Assembly: GCF_020554865.1 (NCBI RefSeq)
Contig: NZ_JAJCIC010000001.1
Coordinates: 62,001 to 126,000, forward strand
Length of the DNA: 64,000 nucleotides
From: Lacrimispora sp. 210928-DFI.3.58
GTDB lineage: Bacteria > Bacillota > Clostridia > Lachnospirales > Lachnospiraceae
Direction: 5' to 3'
Shown: piece after piece, positions 41,300 to 50,764 of the stretch
Layout: each line of letters starts with the position of its first letter
How positions within the stretch are numbered: the first letter of the stretch is position 1
The notes under the pieces: generated by a model
What the model was told of the DNA's origin: nothing
The model's database searches: none
The model's input: only the letters and a program-made list of their open reading frames with translations
Translations under genes and position numbers: made by a program

Positions 41300-43168
41300 A
41301 TGATATTGGAAAAGATCACAGGGCCTGAGGAATTAAAAAAGCTGTCCCAGGAGGAGCTTAAGGCCCTTGCACAGGAGATCAGGGATTTCCTGATCGGAAA
41401 GATCAGCCGCACCGGAGGCCACCTGGCCTCGAACCTGGGAGTGGTGGAGTTGACGATTGCGTTATTCTATACCCTTAACCTGCCAGAGGATAAGATCATC
41501 TGGGATGTGGGCCACCAGTCCTATACACACAAGATTTTAAGCGGGCGGGCGGCAGAGTTTGACGAGCTGCGCCAGCACGGCGGGATCAGCGGCTTTCCGA
41601 AGCGGAAGGAGAGCCCCTATGATTCCTTTGACACAGGCCACAGCTCCACCTCCATATCTGCCGGACTGGGTATTGCCCAGGGAAGAGATATCCTGGGGGA
41701 GGATTACAGGGTGGTCTCTGTGATCGGAGACGGTGCCCTGACGGGAGGCATGGCCTATGAGGCGCTCAATAATGCCGCCCGGATGAAGAAAAATTTTATT
41801 ATTGTGCTCAATGACAACGAGATGTCGATCTCAGAAAATGTAGGCGGCATGTCCCAATATTTAAGCGGCCTGCGCACCGGCAGCGGCTATAATGATCTGA
41901 AAAAGAACGTGGTGGACGCCCTGGACAGGATCCCCGGCGTAGGCAACGTTATGATAGACCGCATTAAGCGGACAAAGAACAGCATCAAGCAGCTTTTGAT
42001 ACCGGGGATGCTCTTTGAAAACATGGGCATCACCTACCTGGGACCTGTGGACGGCCACAACATCCCGGTCCTCTGTAAGGTGCTGCGGGAGGCTCAGAAG
42101 CTGGATCACGCAGTATTGGTGCATGTGATCACGAAAAAGGGGAAGGGCTATGCTCCGGCAGAGAAGAATCCCGCCCAGTTCCACGGTGTAGGAGCCTTTG
42201 ATGTGGCAACGGGAAAGCCTCTGGGAGAGAAGAAGGATCCGACCTACACAGATGTATTTTCAAGGAAAATGTGCCAGCTGGGCGGGAAATATCCGAAGCT
42301 GGTGGCAGTGACGGCGGCGATGCCGGACGGCACAGGGCTGACTGCCTTTGGAAGGAAGTTCCCGGACCGTTTCTTTGATGTGGGTATCGCAGAGGCCCAT
42401 GCGGTGACCTCGGCGGCAGGCATGGCGGCAGCAGGACTGAAGCCGGTGGTGGCAGTGTACTCCTCCTTTTTGCAGAGAGGCTATGACCAGGTGCTCCACG
42501 ATGTCTGCATCCAGGATCTTCCTGTGCTCTTTGCGGTGGACAGGGCCGGACTTGTGGGAAGCGACGGAGAGACACACCAGGGGATCTTTGATTATTCCTA
42601 TCTGACCTCCATTCCCAATATGAGCGTGATGGCACCGAAAAACCTTTGGGAGCTGAGGGCAATGCTGGATTTTGCCATGGATTATGACCGGCCCCTAGCA
42701 GTCCGCTATCCCAGGGGAACAGCCTACAAGGGCCTTCGGGACTTCAGGCAGCCTGTCTCCTACGGAAAAGGGGAAATGCTCTATGAGGAGAACGGCATTG
42801 CCCTGCTGGCAGTGGGCAGTATGGTGAGCACCGGAGAGCATGTGAGGGAGAAGCTGAAGGAAGAAGGATATGAGTGCAGCCTGGCAAACGGCCGGTTCAT
42901 CAAGCCCTTTGACAGGGAGCTTGTGGACAGGCTGGCAGGGAAGCACCGCCTGATCGTGACGATGGAGGAAAATGTGCTCCAGGGAGGCTATGGCCTGACA
43001 GTGGGAGCCTATATCCATGAGCATTATCCGGAGGTAAAGGTATTCCACGTTGCCCTTCCGGACGCCTATGTGGAGCATGGAAATGTCTCCATTCTGCGCC
43101 GGGGACTGGGGATCGACAGCGATTCTATCATAGAGAGAATGAAACGGGAAGGCCTGATACCTGTATAG
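41300..43168 (+). CDS. dxs: 1-deoxy-D-xylulose-5-phosphate synthase
   Basis: 622 residues, thiamine diphosphate enzyme that condenses pyruvate and glyceraldehyde 3-phosphate, first step of the methylerythritol phosphate pathway. The cofactor motif is GDGALTGGMAYEALNNAARMKKNFIIVLNDN. The family segments HLASNLGVVELTIAL, HQSYTHKILSGR and the pyrimidine domain DVGIAEAHAVTSAAGMA are present. The ribosome site is weak (GGGGA), and an overlapping five-codon frame starts at 41289 just upstream. Confidence 0.96.
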   Translation: MILEKITGPEELKKLSQEELKALAQEIRDFLIGKISRTGGHLASNLGVVELTIALFYTLNLPEDKIIWDVGHQSYTHKILSGRAAEFDELRQHGGISGFPKRKESPYDSFDTGHSSTSISAGLGIAQGRDILGEDYRVVSVIGDGALTGGMAYEALNNAARMKKNFIIVLNDNEMSISENVGGMSQYLSGLRTGSGYNDLKKNVVDALDRIPGVGNVMIDRIKRTKNSIKQLLIPGMLFENMGITYLGPVDGHNIPVLCKVLREAQKLDHAVLVHVITKKGKGYAPAEKNPAQFHGVGAFDVATGKPLGEKKDPTYTDVFSRKMCQLGGKYPKLVAVTAAMPDGTGLTAFGRKFPDRFFDVGIAEAHAVTSAAGMAAAGLKPVVAVYSSFLQRGYDQVLHDVCIQDLPVLFAVDRAGLVGSDGETHQGIFDYSYLTSIPNMSVMAPKNLWELRAMLDFAMDYDRPLAVRYPRGTAYKGLRDFRQPVSYGKGEMLYEENGIALLAVGSMVSTGEHVREKLKEEGYECSLANGRFIKPFDRELVDRLAGKHRLIVTMEENVLQGGYGLTVGAYIHEHYPEVKVFHVALPDAYVEHGNVSILRRGLGIDSDSIIERMKREGLIPV

Positions 43169-43224
43169 GAGGAGGCCTTACAGTCCGGATCGGATGTCAA
43201 GTATACATTAGCAGGAGAGACGAG

Positions 43225-44043
43225 ATGAAAGAACGTTTGGATGTGCTTCTTGTACAGAGAAACCTGGCAGAGTCCAGGGAAAAGGCAAAGGCCCTTATCA
43301 TGTCAGGGATCGTCTATGTCAATGGACAGAAGGAGGACAAGGCCGGCACGACCTTTGAGGATAAGGCTGAGATCGAGGTACGGGGAAGCACATTGAAATA
43401 TGTGAGCCGGGGCGGGCTCAAGCTGGAAAAGGCAATGACCCATTTCGGCGTGGAGCTGGCAGGCAAGGTCTGCATGGATGTGGGTGCTTCCACAGGAGGC
43501 TTTACGGACTGCATGCTCCAGAATGGGGCGGTAAAGGTCTACTCCGTGGACGTGGGCCACGGACAGCTGGCCTGGAAGCTGCGGGGCGACGAGCGCGTGG
43601 TCTGCATGGAGAAGACCAATATCCGCTATGTGACACCGGAGGATATAGGCGACAGGATCCAGTTTGCCAGCATCGATGTTTCCTTTATTTCCCTGACAAA
43701 GGTCCTGGGGCCGGTAAAGGCCCTGCTCACAGAGGAGGGCCAGGTGGTCTGCCTCATAAAGCCTCAGTTTGAGGCAGGACGGGAAAAGGTAGGAAAAAAG
43801 GGCGTTGTGAGGGAAAAAAGCGTCCACCTGGAAGTGATCGAAATGGCGATAAACTTTGCGGTATCCATTGGATTTGAGGTGCTGAACCTGGAGTTTTCAC
43901 CGATCAAAGGGCCGGAGGGCAACATTGAATATCTGCTCTATCTCCAGAACCATGGGGAGGAGTATGGAGGAGAAGATGAGGCGGCCGGAAAGGTGAGTGC
44001 CTCTGCCGTGGTGGAGGAAGCCCACAGGACTCTTGATAAATAA
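43225..44043 (+). CDS. tlyA: TlyA family rRNA methyltransferase
   Basis: 272 residues: an N-terminal S4 domain (RLDVLLVQRNLAESREKAKALIMSGIVYVNG) and an FtsJ/RrmJ methyltransferase domain with AdoMet motif CMDVGASTGGFTDCML. TlyA enzymes 2'-O-methylate cytidines in rRNA. GAGA before the ATG is a modest ribosome site. It lies in dxs-tlyA-nadK-argR-recN, a conserved Clostridia order. Confidence 0.93.
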   Translation: MKERLDVLLVQRNLAESREKAKALIMSGIVYVNGQKEDKAGTTFEDKAEIEVRGSTLKYVSRGGLKLEKAMTHFGVELAGKVCMDVGASTGGFTDCMLQNGAVKVYSVDVGHGQLAWKLRGDERVVCMEKTNIRYVTPEDIGDRIQFASIDVSFISLTKVLGPVKALLTEEGQVVCLIKPQFEAGREKVGKKGVVREKSVHLEVIEMAINFAVSIGFEVLNLEFSPIKGPEGNIEYLLYLQNHGEEYGGEDEAAGKVSASAVVEEAHRTLDK

Positions 44044-44093
44044 GCCTTTTCCAGTTCCATGGAGAATGACAGGAGAGCGGCAGGAAACAGACG

Positions 44094-44936
44094 ATGAGAC
44101 ATTTTTATATTATAGCAAATTATGATAAGGAATATGTAAAGGAAGCTCAGGCATTTATCAGAACCTATCTTGTGACAAAAGGAGCTGTCTGCCGTTTCCA
44201 GGAGCCGCGGGAGGACGGGGGAAGAAACACCCATATAAGCTCTTTGGAGGTGCCAAAGGAAACAGAGTGCATCATCACTCTGGGCGGGGATGGCACCCTG
44301 ATCCAGGCAGCCCGCGATCTGGCGGGACGGAATATCCCCATGCTGGGGGTAAACAGGGGTCATTTGGGCTTTTTAAACCAGGTCAGCCGGAAGGAGGACA
44401 TTGCCCCTGTGATGGACGCCCTGCTGGAGGACAGGTTCCAGCTGGAGCATCGGATGATGATCAAGGGAACGGCCTTCTGCAGAGGAGAACGGGTTCTGGA
44501 GGACATTGCCCTCAATGAGATCGCCGTTACAAGGATGGATCCCTTAAAGGTGCTGCGCTACAGCGTTTATGTAAATGGAGAGTATCTCAATGAGTATGCG
44601 GCAGACGGCGTGCTGGTGGCTACGCCCACCGGCTCTACTGCCTACAACCTTTCGGCAGGAGGGCCTGTGCTGGCTCCGGCGGCAAAAATGATGGCCCTTA
44701 CCCCCATTTGCTCCCACGCGTTAAATGCCAGGAGCATTGTGCTGGCCCCGGAGGACTGCATTGAAATACGGGTACTCAACAGCGGCCAAGTGGTATCCTT
44801 TGACGGGGACAGCTCAGTGGAGCTGGGAGAAGGGGACTATGTGAGGATAGAACAGTCGGAGATGGAGACTGTGATGGTGAAGCTTAAGCAGATATCATTT
44901 ATGCAGAATCTGAGCAATCATCTTGGGAAGATATAA
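44094..44936 (+). CDS. nadK: NAD kinase
   Basis: 280 residues, phosphorylates NAD to NADP. The ATP/NAD signature is IITLGGDGTLIQAARDL, and the second motif is DGVLVATPTGSTAYNLSAGGP. Cytoplasmic. Spaced 50 bases after tlyA. Confidence 0.95.
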   Translation: MRHFYIIANYDKEYVKEAQAFIRTYLVTKGAVCRFQEPREDGGRNTHISSLEVPKETECIITLGGDGTLIQAARDLAGRNIPMLGVNRGHLGFLNQVSRKEDIAPVMDALLEDRFQLEHRMMIKGTAFCRGERVLEDIALNEIAVTRMDPLKVLRYSVYVNGEYLNEYAADGVLVATPTGSTAYNLSAGGPVLAPAAKMMALTPICSHALNARSIVLAPEDCIEIRVLNSGQVVSFDGDSSVELGEGDYVRIEQSEMETVMVKLKQISFMQNLSNHLGKI

Positions 44937-44976
44937 GGGCGCGGCTTGGGGCGCCTGAGACGAGGAGGAAACCATA

Positions 44977-45429
44977 ATGAAGGTGGAACGCCACAGCAAA
45001 ATAGTGGAATTAATTGGAAAATATGAAATCGAGACTCAGGAGGAGCTGGCTGAAAAGCTGAATGAAGCCGGCTTTAATGTAACCCAGGCCACGGTTTCCA
45101 GGGATATCCGTGAGCTGAAGCTGACAAAGCTCCAGGCGGAGAATGGAAGGCAGCGCTACATGGTGCTGGAGAGCCCCAGGGGGACTTCTGCCATCAAATA
45201 TATCAGGATCTTAAAGGATGGCTACATGTCCATGGATATGGCACAGAATATCCTGGTGATCAAAACCGTCTCCGGCATGGCAATGGCTGTGGCGGCTGCC
45301 CTGGATGCGATCCAGTTCCATGAGATCGTTGGATGCATCGCAGGAGATGATACCATTATGTGTGCTGTGAGGAGCGTGGACGATACGATCATCCTTATGG
45401 AGAAGATCAAGAAAATGGTGGAAGAGTGA
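44977..45429 (+). CDS. argR: Arginine repressor
   Basis: 150 residues: an N-terminal winged helix (ETQEELAEKLNEAGFNVTQATVSRDIRELKL) and a C-terminal hexamerisation/arginine-binding domain with GCIAGDDTIMCAVRS. AGGAGG is well placed. In this order it is commonly next to recN. It controls arginine metabolism elsewhere in the genome. Confidence 0.95.
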   Translation: MKVERHSKIVELIGKYEIETQEELAEKLNEAGFNVTQATVSRDIRELKLTKLQAENGRQRYMVLESPRGTSAIKYIRILKDGYMSMDMAQNILVIKTVSGMAMAVAAALDAIQFHEIVGCIAGDDTIMCAVRSVDDTIILMEKIKKMVEE

Positions 45430-45482
45430 GTGATGGCCGGCGGGAGGAACGCTTTCACGGCTTTGAGAAAGGGAGGTGTGGT

Positions 45483-47159
45483 ATGTTACTGGAACTGCAT
45501 GTGAAGAACCTGGCTCTGATCGAAAAGGCGGATGTGGAGTTCGGCGAAGGCTTAAATATCCTTACAGGAGAGACAGGAGCCGGAAAATCCATTATTATTG
45601 GTTCTGTCACTATGGCACTGGGAGGCAAGGCTTCCAAGGACAGCATACGCCAGGGTGCGGATTGGGCTTACATAGAGCTTGTATTTTCCGTGCCGGAAGA
45701 AGAGCAGAAAAAGGCGCTTCGTGAGCTGGAGGTGGAGCCGACAGAGGATGGCCTGGTGATCATCTCGCGCAAGATCATGCCCTCCAGAAGCATAAGCCGC
45801 ATCAACGATGAGACAGTCACCACCGCCCGCCTGCGCCAGATCACCGGGCTTTTATTAGATATCCATGGGCAGCACGAGCATCAATCCCTGCTGTACAAAT
45901 CCAAACATCTTGAAATCCTGGATGCCTATGTCAAGGCGAAAACCCAGTCAATGAAATTGAATATTGCCAGGGAATACCAGATATACCGCAGCCTGACGGA
46001 GCGCCTGGCCGGATTTGATATGGACAGCGAAGCCAGGATACGGGAGGCTGATTTTCTGCGTTTTGAGATCCAGGAGATCGAGGAGGCCGGACTCCGTGAA
46101 GGGGAGGAGGAGGAGCTGACTGCCAGCTACCGCCGGTTTGCCCATGCACAGAGGATAGCAGAATGCCTGGGAAATGCCCATGAGGCCCTGGAGGGGGACT
46201 GGCTCTATCATGCTTTAAAGGCAGTGGAGCAGGTAGTGGAGTATGATGCTGCCTTAGGAAGCATACGGGATCAGCTTTATGATGCGGATTCCGTGATCAA
46301 TGATGCCTCCAGGGAAATTGCCTCCTATCTGGATTCCATGGAATTTGATGAGGAGACCTTCCGCCGTACGGAGGAGCGCCTGGATACCATCCACAACCTT
46401 CAGGCAAAGTATGGAAAGACGGTGGCTGATATTAGGAAAAATCTGGAAAATAAAAGGACGAGGCTGGAAGAACTGGAGGATTACGATGCTCACCGGGAAG
46501 CAGTGAAAAAGGAGTTTGCAGAGTGCAGGAATCGTTTGGAGGGATTTTGCGCACAATTATCGGAGATCAGAAGAGCTGCTTCAAGGAAGCTTACAGGGAG
46601 GATCAAAGAGGGCTTAGAGGATCTGAATTTCCTGGATGTGGAGTTTGATATGGAGTTTGAACGGCTGGATCATTTTACTGCTTCGGGCTATGACGAGGTG
46701 CAGTTCCTCATTTCCACCAATCCGGGACAGCCGATGCGGCCATTAAAGGATGTGGCCTCCGGCGGTGAGCTGTCGCGGATCATGCTGGCGATCAAGACGG
46801 TGCTGGCTGATTCGGATGAGATTCCTACACTGATCTTTGATGAGATCGACACAGGGATCAGCGGAAGGACGGCTCAGAAGGTATCCGAAAAGCTCTCCTA
46901 TATTGGAAGGAGCCACCAGGTTATCTGCATCACCCACCTTCCTCAGATCGCCGCTATGGCAGACGCCCATTTTGAGATCGCAAAATCGGCAAAGGACGGC
47001 CGCACCACCACCACTATCCGGCTCCTTGACAGGGAGGAATCGGTAAATGAGCTGGCACGCCTGCTGGGAGGAGCCAAGATCACAGAGGCGGTGGTGAAAA
47101 ATGCGGGGGAGATGAAGGAGCTGGCGGATAAAACGAAACTATGTGTAAAATGCAAATGA
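45483..47159 (+). CDS. recN: DNA repair ATPase RecN
   Basis: 558 residues, SMC-like: Walker A GETGAGKS in the N-terminal part, a long coiled coil (about 160-350), and Walker B TLIFDEIDTGISG with signature VASGGELSRIMLAI. It acts early in double-strand break repair. GGGAGG at six bases selects the ATG at 45483. The longer frame to 45360 overlaps argR. Confidence 0.96.
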   Translation: MLLELHVKNLALIEKADVEFGEGLNILTGETGAGKSIIIGSVTMALGGKASKDSIRQGADWAYIELVFSVPEEEQKKALRELEVEPTEDGLVIISRKIMPSRSISRINDETVTTARLRQITGLLLDIHGQHEHQSLLYKSKHLEILDAYVKAKTQSMKLNIAREYQIYRSLTERLAGFDMDSEARIREADFLRFEIQEIEEAGLREGEEEELTASYRRFAHAQRIAECLGNAHEALEGDWLYHALKAVEQVVEYDAALGSIRDQLYDADSVINDASREIASYLDSMEFDEETFRRTEERLDTIHNLQAKYGKTVADIRKNLENKRTRLEELEDYDAHREAVKKEFAECRNRLEGFCAQLSEIRRAASRKLTGRIKEGLEDLNFLDVEFDMEFERLDHFTASGYDEVQFLISTNPGQPMRPLKDVASGGELSRIMLAIKTVLADSDEIPTLIFDEIDTGISGRTAQKVSEKLSYIGRSHQVICITHLPQIAAMADAHFEIAKSAKDGRTTTTIRLLDREESVNELARLLGGAKITEAVVKNAGEMKELADKTKLCVKCK

Positions 47160-47217
47160 AAGAAATGGCAGACAGAACAAAATAAAACAGATTGAAAATC
47201 CTTCTGCGGATAATACT

Positions 47218-47252
47218 AAGAAAGAGGCATGAAAGAGCTTCTTTCTTTTTTT
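47218..47252 (+). terminator. Terminator after recN
   Basis: AAGAAAGA (47218-47225) pairs with TCTTTCTT (47240-47247), then T residues to 47252. Confidence 0.7.
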
Positions 47253-47261
47253 GTTTTAAAC

Positions 47262-47402
47262 CGCACGTAAGCGTCTAAAATACAGGCGCTAAGTGCTCAT
47301 AACGAGCCACTGCACTAAGCGGTCAGAGGACGCCCGCTAAGTGCCAGTGACATGTATCGCACGTAAGCGTCTAAAAAACAGACGCTAAGTGCTCATAACG
47401 AG
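47262..47402. repeat. 45-bp direct repeats flanking a hairpin
   Basis: CGCACGTAAGCGTCTAAAAT... at 47262-47306 recurs at 47358-47402 with two differences. Each copy contains GCGTCT/AGACGC-type arms. Between them GCACTAAGCGG can pair with CCGCTAAGTGC. The second copy ends inside the spoIVB ribosome site (ACGAGGAGG). Confidence 0.85.
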
Positions 47403-47412
47403 GAGGCAGGCG

Positions 47413-48693
47413 ATGACAGAGAAGACGAAATTTTACCGGTGGCTGGGGCGGCTGTTTTGGCTGTCTGTTATAGCTGTTACAGGGTATACCTGGTACTACA
47501 TGGATCATGTGGTCCCGGACCGTATCAGCATTATTGAAAACCAGGCGGAGGAATTTTCCTTCGGCCTGCCCGTAAAAGCCACCATATCCAGCGAGAGCCA
47601 GGAGGTTTCCCTTGGAAATGAAAGCAATATTCCAGCAGACCAGATCACCATTACCAGCGGACAGTCCTTTTCCATGTTTGCGGGAAATCAGGGCAGCTAT
47701 CAGGTAGGGCTTAAGCTGTTTGGCATTATCAAGCTGAAGGACATTCAGGTGGACGTGGTGGACACAAGGTACGCCATCCCCTGCGGAAGTCCCATTGGCA
47801 TATACTTAAAATCGGACGGCGTCATGGTGATAGGCACAGGCCGCATTACCGGGGCAGACGGCATGGAGCGGGAGCCGGCCTATGGAAAGCTGAAATCCGG
47901 GGACTATATAGAGGCATTGAACGGCACTCCCATGAATACAAAGGAGGATCTGATGGATGCGGTAAACCGTGTTGGAGGAAAGGAGGAGGCAGTCCTTACT
48001 GTGCGGCGTGAGGGGGAATCCATCGATGTGAGCGTTGAGCCTATAAAAAGCTCAGACGGCCAGTACAAGCTGGGGGCCTGGGTCCGCGACGACACCCAGG
48101 GGATCGGGACCATTACCTATGTGGACATGAACGGGCGGTTCGGCGCTCTGGGCCATGGGATCAGCGACAGCGATACGGGAGAGCTGGTGGAAACCGCTCA
48201 GGGATCCCTGTATACCACCCAGATCATGGGAATCGAAAAAGGCACCATAGGAAAGCCCGGCCTCCTGTCCGGTGTCATCTACTACGGCCCCCAGTCCCAT
48301 ATGGGGGATGTCACCCAAAATACAAATGAAGGCATTTTCGGAACCGTAAACCAGCAGTTTATGAAGGACCTCCCAGGCGAGCCCATAGAGATCGCCTGCC
48401 GCCAGGATGTCAAACCGGGGACTGCCTATATACGGAGCAATATTTCCGGAGAGCTGAAGGATTATGAGATCGAGATACAAAAGGTAGACATCAATGCAGG
48501 CCATAAAAATAAAAGCTTGGTGATCAAGGTGGTAGATCCGGAGCTTTTGGAGCTGACGGGCGGTATCGTACAAGGAATGTCAGGTTCACCTGTCCTCCAG
48601 AACGGCAAGCTGGCCGGGGCCGTGACTCATGTGTTTGTGCAGGATGCAGCGCGGGGGTATGGGATATTGGCGGAGGATATGATACAGCATTGA
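47413..48693 (+). CDS. spoIVB: SpoIVB serine peptidase
   Basis: 426 residues: an N-terminal membrane anchor (RLFWLSVIAVTGYTWYYM), a PDZ domain (about 120-210, GDYIEALNGTPMNTKEDLMDAV) and an S55 peptidase domain with catalytic His in GALGHGISDSDTG and Ser in VQGMSGSPVLQNG. It signals from the forespore to activate sigma-K processing. GAGGAGG selects the ATG at 47413. In most Clostridia spo0A follows; here it does not. Confidence 0.94.
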   Translation: MTEKTKFYRWLGRLFWLSVIAVTGYTWYYMDHVVPDRISIIENQAEEFSFGLPVKATISSESQEVSLGNESNIPADQITITSGQSFSMFAGNQGSYQVGLKLFGIIKLKDIQVDVVDTRYAIPCGSPIGIYLKSDGVMVIGTGRITGADGMEREPAYGKLKSGDYIEALNGTPMNTKEDLMDAVNRVGGKEEAVLTVRREGESIDVSVEPIKSSDGQYKLGAWVRDDTQGIGTITYVDMNGRFGALGHGISDSDTGELVETAQGSLYTTQIMGIEKGTIGKPGLLSGVIYYGPQSHMGDVTQNTNEGIFGTVNQQFMKDLPGEPIEIACRQDVKPGTAYIRSNISGELKDYEIEIQKVDINAGHKNKSLVIKVVDPELLELTGGIVQGMSGSPVLQNGKLAGAVTHVFVQDAARGYGILAEDMIQH

Positions 48694-49001
48694 GCGGAGG
48701 ATGACAGAGACAGAAGAGTCTGATCATGAGGGAAAGCTCATCGGAACGGCATCATGTTCAGAGAAGAGATGATTACGGCATATTCCACAGCGGCCCAGGG
48801 ACTTAGAGATTAAGGGATGACTTTCAGCTGTTACATTGCATTGTACAACTGTCCGCGGGGCCGCTGGATATGCCCGGAATACAGCAGATCGAACTGCTGT
48901 GTTGTAATATATTTTACCATATCCCTGCCGGGACAGGTAGATATGAAAACGGAATGCGGGTATTCCTGTACAGATATCCTGCAGAATAAGGCCAAAGGAT
49001 T
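48694..49001. other. Intergenic region after spoIVB
   Basis: 308 bp without a gene I can support. It has a CAGCAG/CTGCTG hairpin near 48882 and several purine-rich stretches. A plus-strand frame from 48817 has no convincing ribosome site. No residue of spo0A coding sequence is recognised. Confidence 0.6.
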
Positions 49002-50753
49002 TCAGATGTTATCCGATTTCTGCTTTGCGGATGTTACAGGGATTCCGCGGTAGCAGAGCTCACCTTCCTCGTTTTTGCAGAACTGGCTGAAAAACTGGTC
49101 ATAGCTGATCCGGCTTTCCTCCGGATAATTTCCGTGAACCATATTTTCCACAATGCCGATTGTCAGCATGGGCACGCCCTGGTCGTTGGGATAGCTGTAC
49201 CAGGTAATGGGATAGGTTTTCCATGTGTGGAAGCGCTCCTTTTTCAGATGATAGCGCTCCAGCTTCTGGAGAAGTACCTGATGAACTTCCTCATGGACAT
49301 AAAACGGAAAGTCAGGATTGGGTTCTTTGGAGATACAGATGTTATCCCGGTCACCGTAGAGAAACAGGGTAGGGGACAGGGGAGCGGTGGGCTCAAAATC
49401 ACGGTAGGACCGGCTCTTTGACATCAGTGCTGACCAGGAGGCACAGGCTGCGAAGATGTCGCTGGCGCAGGTACAGAGCACATCTGTCATCATGCCGCCG
49501 CTGCTCTGGCCGCAGGCGTAGATGCGTCCGCGGTCAATAGGAAGTCTGCCTGAGATATTCTCAACCATTTGGCGGATGAAGGCCACATCGTCAATGGGCT
49601 GATTCCTGTAGATCCCATTCCATAGAAGGACATTTCTGAGGCCGTCTTTCTTCTGCTGATGAATTCCCGCTTCGGGGAATACGGCAATAAATTTGCGGTC
49701 ATGGGCAACGGAAGACATGCAGGTGATGTCGAAAAAGGTCTCGGCGGAGCCTCCGCGCCCATGCATGACCACAACCAGTGGCCATTTGCGGTCAGGCGTA
49801 CAGCCCTCAGGCACATATTCATACCAGCGGCGCGTCATTCCATCTACCTTCAGAGTATGTAAGGAAGCACCTGCCTGAAGGGGATCCTTTGTATAGCGGA
49901 GATTTTTGATTCTGAAGCTTCTGTGTCTTCTTGCCATGCCGATATAGCGCCAGGCGGTGGAAAGAGCAGAGTAGGAGATTTCTGTCACCTGTTCTGTGAC
50001 CCGCACCTGAGCAATGGACTCCTCATTGATCTCACTTAGATACCGAACAGGGGAGGGCATCCAGATATAATCGGCACCCTGGCCGGAGAGGGGATCCGGC
50101 AGTACATGGTTTTGCTGGCTCCAGTATTGGACAGCCGCTGAGTTGATGCCCTCCAGATGGCTGATCATCATCCAGACAGGAAGCTGGGCCTTCTGTCCGT
50201 CGATCATAAGCTCCAGCTCGCCCTGGTCATGTTCCTTTTTGGAAACCGAAGAAAAGCCGGGGAAGGTGCTGCCCAGGTCACCGAAGGTCATTAGGCCGGA
50301 CCAGTCGCTTGACATGGCGGCGGCGGCCAGCTGGGCAACAGCTGCGCCCTCACCTGCGCCGCAGGCGTAGATATTATCCTGAATTGTAACATAGTAATCG
50401 CGGCGCTGTACGGCTTCGTAGACAGCATTCATAAAGGCCGGGTCATCCGGAGTGAGCTTCCAGCCCTCCTTGGGCGGTGTCAGGACAGCGGTGTAGAGCA
50501 TGTTTTCATCAGCAAGGCGGGCAAGGCCGGAGTGTTCCAGAAAGGCCAGAGGATCAGCACCAGAGGGAGGCGCAGCAATGATGCAGGGACGCGCATATTC
50601 GATCTGCTTTGGGATATAGATCAGGAAGGAGCGTTCCTGCTTCCCGATCTGGACTCTTTCTTCAAAGCAGCCGTTTATGAGAGCACGGTTTAAGTGATCA
50701 AAATCAAGTTCAAGATCTGCCATCTGTTTTGGAAACTGATTAAGTGTAAGCAT
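49002..50753 (-). CDS. Two-domain alpha/beta hydrolase (PHB-depolymerase-like esterase)
   Basis: 583 residues, no signal peptide. The C-terminal half is an esterase of the PHB depolymerase/feruloyl esterase type: oxyanion VVVMHGRGG, nucleophile S417 in YACGQSSGG, probable acid in LYGDRDN and His about 540 in ENMVHGNYP. The N-terminal half repeats the fold with YACGAGEGAAV where the nucleophile Ser is lost. AGGAGG selects the ATG at 50753. It lies in a minus-strand run with the permease and UxaA-type genes; the substrate may be an ester of a hydroxy acid. Confidence 0.78.
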   Translation of the reverse strand: MLTLNQFPKQMADLELDFDHLNRALINGCFEERVQIGKQERSFLIYIPKQIEYARPCIIAAPPSGADPLAFLEHSGLARLADENMLYTAVLTPPKEGWKLTPDDPAFMNAVYEAVQRRDYYVTIQDNIYACGAGEGAAVAQLAAAAMSSDWSGLMTFGDLGSTFPGFSSVSKKEHDQGELELMIDGQKAQLPVWMMISHLEGINSAAVQYWSQQNHVLPDPLSGQGADYIWMPSPVRYLSEINEESIAQVRVTEQVTEISYSALSTAWRYIGMARRHRSFRIKNLRYTKDPLQAGASLHTLKVDGMTRRWYEYVPEGCTPDRKWPLVVVMHGRGGSAETFFDITCMSSVAHDRKFIAVFPEAGIHQQKKDGLRNVLLWNGIYRNQPIDDVAFIRQMVENISGRLPIDRGRIYACGQSSGGMMTDVLCTCASDIFAACASWSALMSKSRSYRDFEPTAPLSPTLFLYGDRDNICISKEPNPDFPFYVHEEVHQVLLQKLERYHLKKERFHTWKTYPITWYSYPNDQGVPMLTIGIVENMVHGNYPEESRISYDQFFSQFCKNEEGELCYRGIPVTSAKQKSDNI

Positions 50754-50764
50754 AAGCTCCTCCT

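Noticed and set aside
45360..45482. N-terminal extension of RecN
   Set aside because: It overlaps argR and lacks family similarity; GGGAGG marks the ATG at 45483.
47262..47402. CRISPR-like direct repeats
   Set aside because: Only two copies with one 51-bp spacer, itself a hairpin; no cas genes. Better explained as duplicated palindromic repeat.
48817..49053. 78-residue plus-strand frame after spoIVB, considered as a spo0A remnant
   Set aside because: No similarity to Spo0A receiver or DNA-binding motifs, no good ribosome site, and it overlaps the esterase 3' end.
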